The position numbers were made by a program, and so were the translations under genes. Shown here piece by piece: positions 57,586-64,000 of a DNA stretch of 64,000 nucleotides. Within the stretch, counting starts at the first letter, position 1, and every line of letters starts with the position of its first letter. Source of the DNA: Portulaca oleracea (Eukaryota > Streptophyta > Magnoliopsida > Caryophyllales > Portulacaceae); the NCBI GenBank assembly GCA_029582165.1, contig CM055871.1, forward strand, positions 26,928,802 to 26,992,801, given 5' to 3'. The notes beneath the pieces were generated by a model that saw only the letters and a list, made by a program, of their open reading frames with translations, did not search any database and had not been told where the DNA came from.

Positions 57586-59831
57586 ATAACGTTCACATAA
57601 AACGGGTCACAACTCGACTTCCCGACATCCTATGGGGCTGGTTCTGGACTTTTCGGAAACCTCGGGATGTCTACTAAAACTTCTATGTTGATGACTAAGC
57701 CCAAATCAGTCCCGAAGGGTTCTAAAAACACCCGTCTTTCCCATTGGTCCAGATCTGACAGGTTCCGGTAAAACGGTTATAACTCGGGCTATACAAATCA
57801 AACGTTCGATCCGTAAAATTCCTATGGTTCCTAACATCTAAGGAAACCTCCAGTCCAAAGGGTTTGATCAAAAGACAACTACACTAACCATGGCAACCCG
57901 ATCTTTAGACACTAACAAAACTGTCCCGTTAACGATTATCAATTAATTTGTTATTTCGGTTCTAACTTTTACCAAACGGTCTCGGGGTTCTAATTTGGAC
58001 TCGAAACAGTAGCTAGGGTCTAAGATATGAAGTCCAACTTAACTTAGGTCCAAAAATTAAACTTGTAGAAGTAAACTTAATTTAGAAAACATAAAAGACC
58101 CTTTAATAACTTTAATAAAACCTAAGGTCATAAAATTACTTGAAACATAAATTACTTGGCCAAGATTTTAAAGATTAAAGCATGGATTATTTACAAGTAA
58201 GTTATAACAAGGGAAAATAATCAAGAATCAGAATTTAATAACAAGAATCGAATTCCTTTTTAGTAATTTAACCAACTCACTTATTTAATCAAGATTACAC
58301 ATGAAATTAACATGAATGAACCCTAAGAGAATTTAAAGAACATATGAATATTTAACTAACGATTCAAGAATTAATCTAGATAATTATACTTTAAAGATTC
58401 GTGCATACAATAATAATGTTATCTAAACCCTAACATGAATGAGTCCTAAAAATAAAAGAACATACAATATTTAACTTAATGAAACAAGAAACCTAATTAA
58501 TTTTCAAGAATTCAAGATTTTATTAACAAGATTTCAACTTCTAGTAGGTTAACTAATTTATTTAACAAACTTAACAAGATTTACTTTTAAAGAACAATAA
58601 AGAACATAACGATTTTTATAACTAAAATCCAAGAATTAACCTAGGTAAATAAATTTCCAAATTCGTATATACAATAATATTGTGGTCTAACGATTCATGT
58701 AAAGAAAATAAAGAACATTAAAGAACTACTTTTAAACCTAATAATCAACTATTACAACCTAATCTAATTACAATTTATTACATAAAATTAAACATAACAA
58801 ATAAACAAATTATACATAACAATTAATCTACACAATATTACAACCAAGAAATTATTTACACATAATTTTTCCTAATTACAAAACTAACAATACAATAATT
58901 ATAAAAACAGAATATTAATTTTTGAAAATAAAAACAGGAAAGAAAAAGGAAAAAGAAAAGGAAAAATAAAGAAAATATAGCAATAGAATCAGTTAGACAT
59001 ATTAGGTTAGGGTTAGGGTTAGGGTTAGGGTTTTACGCGGGGTGTTTCTCGGCTGGTCCTGGGCGGCGGCCCAGGGTCCGTGGATCAAGGCGGTGTCGAC
59101 ACGTGGGTGGCGATGGTGGCGTGGTCGAGAGTCGCGGTGGTGGTCAGAGTCGAACCCAACAACGATACTTCGTTTCTTCGTGTCTGAGTGGGCGTGCGGC
59201 GGTTTCCGGTGATGACGAGGGTCGCACGGTGGTCGGGAGTCGACGGCGACGACCAAGGTGGCGGTTGGTGGTGGCGTCGCGGTGGCAGGAGGCGAGAAGG
59301 AGCGAGGAAAAGAGAAAAAGAAAGAGAGAGAGTTGCGGTGGGGTTTCTTTAGCGACGGTGGTTGCGGTGGTCGTCGGTTGGCGTGGTGGCTGAGCGGCAG
59401 CAGAGGGAGAGAGAGAGGGAGGGAGCTAGGGTTTGGTATTGAGAGGGGTGCTAGGGTTTTTAGGGTTTGAGAGGGGAGAAAGGGGTTTATATATTACCCA
59501 TTTAGTTAGGCCCAAAAACTAATCCTAATCCAACCCATTTAACAATTAAAAACTGATTTTTCTAAAAACCTAATAATTCTAATAATAGTAATAATAATAT
59601 TAATTTTAATAATCATACAATCACATAACAAATAATATTCACGTAATTATTCACATGATAATATTAACCAGCGGAAATTACTATTCTACCCTTGTTAGCC
59701 CCTCAACGGTCCTACGAGCTCAAGCGTTAGCATAAATAAACACATTACGAACAACAGTAAATAACGAAGTCAAACCTATTCTATTAACGACGTCACGGTC
59801 AACATCGTTGGATTTTTTTCGGGGTTTTACA
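57586..59831 (-). repeat. Tandem unit B within the giant LTR
   Basis: 2246 bp, starting ATAACGTTCACATAAAACGG and aligning with unit A throughout; the G-rich island (59035-59420) is shorter and much altered while the flanking 600 bp on the left are nearly identical. It ends at the LTR terminus. Confidence 0.9.
59003..59033. repeat. Short TTAGGG run
   Basis: GGTTAGGG repeats give about four TTAGGG units next to TTTTACGCGG. Unit A has only two at 56587-56601. The plant telomere repeat is TTTAGGG, so this is local slippage in the LTR, not a telomere. Confidence 0.85.
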
Positions 59832-59836
59832 CATAC

Positions 59837-61940
59837 ACTTGACACATGAGCCATCTTCAAACATTCATGGAGCTGGATGTTGTGGATGTCGAGTGATGAG
59901 TAATCCCTGAGTTGTAATGCCGCAAAAAATGATATCAATGGAAGACTCTACCTGCTTAAGTTGCACGATGGGATGGGTAGGATGCTCAACCTCGATGTCA
60001 TGGTTAGGAACCCCAAGCACTAAGAAGGATTAAACGGCAAGCCATCTTGATTTCCCTTGCCTTTACTCTAGCTTTCTTGGTTCTTTTATTTGGGTAGGAA
60101 CACATAAGTATACCAAGCCCCCAGTACTAGTGAACAAATAAATATCTTCAAGCAAGTCAGAATGATGGACCTAGGTGGGTGTTGTCTTCAAGTAACCCTT
60201 ATTTTGATGCAGGTTGCTTCTTGTTCTGCTAAAGGAGTTATCCCTCACTCAGGTGTTTTGAAAGCGAGTATTAACTAACGAATCTTATACATGCACTAAT
60301 GACCAAATAAGAAGAGCTCATAGGGTGAGGAACAATGGAGGACGGATTATGGAAAAGATAGGAATGGTGGTATAGAAAATATGTTTGTGAGTAGTTAGGC
60401 CCTAATGGTGGGCAAGACGAGGCTATGGATGGTTAGGTAAGAGTAGTGATCAGATGCAATGGACAATGTGATGAATGGATGGGTAGTTCAATGGACAAAG
60501 GTTTGAACTGACAGAGGTAGATGAAATGGTCTATGGATGGAGGACCATATCTCATGGGTTTATCTCATAAGGGAAGAGATAGTCAAAGGGCTATAGAAGA
60601 GTTGCAATTTGATAGTTTTGGGTATGAAGGGTGATCCAAGTCTGATGGAAAAAGTGGGTGTGCATGGTGAAAGGAAATTTAAGAGTTTTTCGTTCTCCTT
60701 AGAGATCGAGGTTCCCTCTCCTTTTGCCTAGCCCGCCTGGTGAGGTTTTCGGGCTAGCCACTCTTTATTCTCTCTCTCAAAGACCAAATGGTTTTATCTA
60801 AAGCAAATTACAGCAGTCGGGCCTCGAATAGGTTCTCCTACGTATCCAGTGTGGAATCAGGCCAATCGTAGTTCAACAGGTACGGCTTTAAACGATTGAT
60901 GCCTCAAGAAGGACTTTGAGATAGGTCGAAAGTTTAATGTGAAGGTTTGAGGGGAAGGTTTTGGGATGTGTGTGGGTGACTAATGTAGACCAACAACTGC
61001 CTCTTACGCCTCTTCTTCTTGTTTCTTTATTATTATTATTATTATTATTTTGCTTATTCTTTGTTTTTTGGGTTTTTTTTCTTATTCTCTTTTTTCTTTT
61101 TTTTTCTATTTTTTTGGATTTTTTTTCTTTACAGACCTTCAGCTTATACTTCTCCTATCAATGAATGTTACCTGTAACACATTATTTGGCTTAGGTAGGT
61201 TTAGGGATGAGATGGTCATTAAATAGATGACCGGGTTCGTGGTGGTGGTTAAGAAGATGGTGTGTGAAGAAATATAGATGAAGCGGCGAAGTGAAAATGA
61301 AGGTGGTTATGATGTAGGTGGTAAAGGGTAGAAACCTTCTATTCTAGGGGCGTTACACTAGGCATGTCCTTTTCAGCTGCATGATTTGTTAGATGGGGAA
61401 ATTCACTTCTAAAGACTATCACTTTGAGTTCTCTCCTTTTGCCTAACCTGTTGGGTGAGTCTTCAGGTTAGCTTCTCTCCTCTTAATTTTTACTCATTCA
61501 CCTCTCCTTTTGCCCAACTTGTTAGATGAGTGTTCAAGTTAGCCTCGATTTTTTTTTTGAATTTGTCTCTCTAACTTCGCCTTGGTGGTGAAGTTAGCCT
61601 CTCTTCTCTCCATTAACATTGGACTCATGGTTAGACAAAAAAAACATAAAGAACGTGTGATCAAGATGTGAGATGGAATGGAAAATATGAGAAGATGGAT
61701 GTGTCAGACTTGGATGGTCATATGGGTGAGTGAGCTCTTCAATTCAAATCATGAATGCAAGCATAAGATTCTCTCCTTAACATTATAGAAACAAATGAGG
61801 GGTCGGGGAAGACAAGAGTCACAATAAAAAAAGGTTTCATCTTATTGAATGCAACTAAGATGAATATGTTAAAAACTACTTGGGATAAATCCCAACTGAC
61901 TTTGAAAATGCAAACAATTCCCATGAAAAGAAAAGACGCG
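59837..61940 (-). other. Internal spacer of the gypsy element, no pol
   Basis: No reverse transcriptase, integrase or protease motifs are visible on either strand. A loose repeat CTCCTTTTGCCTA.CC.G.TGGGTGAG occurs three times (60717, 61434, 61500). A T-rich low-complexity block with ATT units lies at 61020-61130. Confidence 0.6.
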
Positions 61941-61949
61941 ACATTAAGA

Positions 61950-63280
61950 AATCTAACGGCGATCAAGTGCTGTTTTTGGCAGTGGCAGTTCCCCTGATTG
62001 GAACATGTCTTCAAGTTTGGTTTTGAAGGTGAAGCAATTCTCGGTATCATGCCCTCTAGAATGATGATAGTTGCAAAACTTTTCGTCTTCCCAATACTTC
62101 CCCTTAATTATAGGTTCGGGCGTTACCGGGGGAAGTTGTATCTTACCCTTCTTGAGGAGGCTTTCTAGTGCATTAGTGTAAGAGCCATCGATACGGGTGA
62201 ATGACATGTATTGATGCATGACTTGGACCTGAGTAGTCTTAGTTGGTGGGGAAGAGCCGGAAGGTCCCTTCTGAGTTGTGGTGTTTCTCCACGAGGCAGA
62301 TGTCACCGTTTTTTCTATTTTTGCTTCTACCATTAACCCTAACTTCTTCAATGATGCTTAATCGGGAATGATTTGACACTCCATATAATGAGCAAAGCTT
62401 GGTTTCAGTCCTTGTATGAATACTTGGATCTGATAGTCTAAGGCCACTTTATCAGTCATTAGAGCCTTTTATGCGGTCCAACGATTAAAATAACTCATGA
62501 ATGACTCTCCTTCACCTTGCTTGATTGCTGCCATGTCACTCATGGTTATGTCAGTGTCCTGACTGGCCGCATATTGTTGGGTGAAGGCCTTGTAGGTGGC
62601 TTCCCAATTTTCTTGGACATCTACCGGCAAGGTGTAGTACCACTTTAAGACTTCATCGCTTAGGGTCCAAGGAAAACATGAGCATACAGACTAGGGTCCA
62701 TTTCCTTTAAGGTCATCATGTGCGCAAAGCTACGCACATGATGAGTGGGGTTCTCCATGGGCTTAAATTTTCCTCGGGTAAGGAAAATTTATCGGGGAGT
62801 TTAGCTCGAGGAGCGTTTGGCAAGCTGATGTCCAAGAAATATTTCCTAAATTGAGGAATCTACCTTAACTTGTTCTGTAAGTTGTCAACCCTATTATCCT
62901 TGAATGGCATGAGCTGCTCATCCCAGGTTATGGTCCTTTCTGTGTGCACACTTCTATCATCTTCCTCCGGGCCTTCTTGCCTTATACCTACTCTTTCGTT
63001 GATCGTTTGAATGGCCTAGATTACGCCCTCCATTCTACGATCTTGTTGGTTGGCTCGCGTATCAGTCAGGATATGGATGTCTCGTATCAAAGCCGAAAGG
63101 TCCGCGTTCGTGATGGGTTGGGCATGGGTTTCTTGGTCTTGGTCATTGATTTCAGCCATGAAATTGGATGGGATGGACACAGTATCGATGTCTATGAGCG
63201 AGGTTTGAGAGAAGGTATCAGAGTCGGCGTCGGTAGACGGGTTTCTACTTGGTGTCGTGGACGGGATTGGCGAATAACTT
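61950..63280 (-). pseudogene. Gag remnant of the large gypsy element
   Basis: The minus strand reads an N-terminal part (63160-63010: MAEINDQDQETHAQ, LSALIRDIHILTDTRANQQ), a Retrotrans_gag core in shifted frames (WEATYKAFTQQYAA, IKQGEGESFMSYFNRWTA, FIQGLKPSFAHYMECQ) and a CCHC-like FCNYHHSRGHDTENC at about 62030-62075. In-frame stops at about 62471 and 62359 and several frameshifts inactivate it. It ends near 61953, 2 kb before the nested LTR, with no pol after it. Its orientation agrees with the LTR and polypurine tract at 49.4-52.4 kb. Confidence 0.85.
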
Positions 63281-64000
63281 GATAGTCTCCAAGATTTGAC
63301 TCTAGCCCAGGATCTGACTCTTAACTCTTTAGATCCTATTTTTTCATGTACGGAAACCATAAACCTCAAAAATTAACCCTGACATTTACCTACCTAAACA
63401 CCTAGCAACCTATATGAGACAACCTAATGCAAACAATGCCTATTATAATGAATGAAATTTTTTTTTTGTTAGGCTTGCCCACTGATGGGCTTGCATGAAG
63501 ACCTCTAACTTATGATGATGAAAAGATGCACATCTGGACCAAAATGTTTATCCAAACTTCGCCACATCGAGTCACATTAAGCCTTTGACAACCCGCTGGG
63601 CTCAGATCTCATGAAGGATGGATAGACACTTCATGGGTCGAGTATTATTCTGGGCTGAAAAAAGTCAAACATTGGATCCTGGGCCAACCCTTGTCACCTC
63701 AGATTGTCCACCAAGAGAGGCTTTCTTGATTTAAGCCAAGCTAGCCCACTTCGACTCCTTTTGACTATTATCCAGGCTAGAATAATATCCAGGGAACAGA
63801 TACACATTTTGGACCGACCTTTACATAAAGATAACAAAAAAGGTAGCATGCCAAGAAGAAATAAAACACGTAGCATACAAATGGGTGTTACAAACCTAAC
63901 CATGGTTCTAGGTTCGATGTTTAGGATAAGTTTCTTAAAGGCTTCTATGCTCATGTCTCGCACGGGCCGTAAATTCTATGGAGTTCATAGTAATACGGGT
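63281..64000. other. Leader region of the gypsy element (partial)
   Basis: No coding supported. A 10-T run lies at 63459-63469. The 5' LTR and primer-binding site should lie beyond the right edge. Confidence 0.45.

Larger units (their letters stand above)
53795..59831 (-). mobile_element. 6.0 kb solo LTR with internal tandem duplication
   Basis: Bracketed by CATAC (53790-53794 and 59832-59836). It starts TGTAACGCCCCGGAAATTC and ends GGATTTTTTTCGGGGTTTTA then CA, the typical TGTAA.RCCCCG termini of many plant gypsy LTRs. Its 3'-side segment is present twice in tandem: 55125-57585 and 57586-59831, each ending CGGGGTTTTACA. The single-copy LTR would be about 3.8 kb. Minus-strand TATATAAACCCC at 57237-57245 and 59486-59493 gives two promoters. 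No gag or pol lies inside. Confidence 0.9.

Noticed and set aside
59003..59033. Interstitial telomere
   Set aside because: Only about four TTAGGG units, not the usual plant TTTAGGG, and explained by slippage in an LTR segment whose sister copy has two units.
1..64000. CRISPR arrays, operons, prophage or other prokaryotic systems
   Set aside because: The window is plant nuclear DNA; the short repeats seen are minisatellites or transposon parts without regular unique spacers.

Overview
This window is nuclear DNA from a flowering plant, probably a eudicot with a repeat-rich genome. It is AT-rich, its genes have many introns with GT-AG borders, and it holds plant-type retrotransposons (Ty1/copia, Ty3/gypsy, L1 LINE), SINE-like retroposons and MITEs (Stowaway, Tourist, hAT-like). 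I cannot name the species from the sequence. There is no CRISPR array, operon, rRNA or tRNA gene.

Host genes occupy about 4.6-28 kb, all on the minus strand. (1) At 4625-4729 is exon 1 of the U2-snRNP subunit SF3B4 (SAP49). Its other exons are absent, so it is either a 5' fragment or a gene whose intron 1 runs off the left edge. (2) At 6683-15604 is a complete 13-exon gene for U2AF65, the large subunit of splicing factor U2AF. I could join every exon with an intact reading frame to 585 codons. (3) At 22252-27980 is a complete 9-exon serine carboxypeptidase-like gene (peptidase S10, SCPL47/48/49 type, 511 codons) with a signal peptide, an intact catalytic triad and a TATA box. U2AF65 and SF3B4 both act in branch-site and 3' splice-site recognition; the carboxypeptidase is unrelated and would act in the vacuole or outside the cell.

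The rest is mostly a record of transposition. At 0.2-2.4 kb is a decayed LINE. At 16.1-20.5 kb is a LINE reverse-transcriptase fragment split by a 2.84 kb copia element that keeps only gag/protease (target duplication TTGGG). The introns carry a SINE, hAT-type MITEs and Au-SINE-like pieces. From 28.7 to 39 kb there are a solo copia LTR, a threefold 260-bp repeat, an 806-bp foldback element, MITEs, and a diverged second copy of the SF3B4 exon-1 region (about 30.1-36.5 kb). At 39-42.6 kb are broken gypsy gag sequences in both orientations. At 43.7-44.3 kb is an unexplained GC-rich array of GTCACG..CGTGAC dyads. At 45.0-46.9 kb one TA-dinucleotide tract has received three insertions. From 49.4 kb to the right edge lies one large minus-strand gypsy-type element: a 3' LTR (with a younger related solo LTR inside it), a polypurine tract, minisatellites, a 6.0 kb nested solo LTR with an internal tandem duplication, and a degenerate gag with no pol.

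The best-supported coding annotations are U2AF65 and the carboxypeptidase. The most interesting structures are the hAT-type MITE family built of reiterated short motifs, the partial duplication of the SF3B4 5' end, the giant solo LTR with a duplicated promoter, the gag-only gypsy element, and the dyad array.
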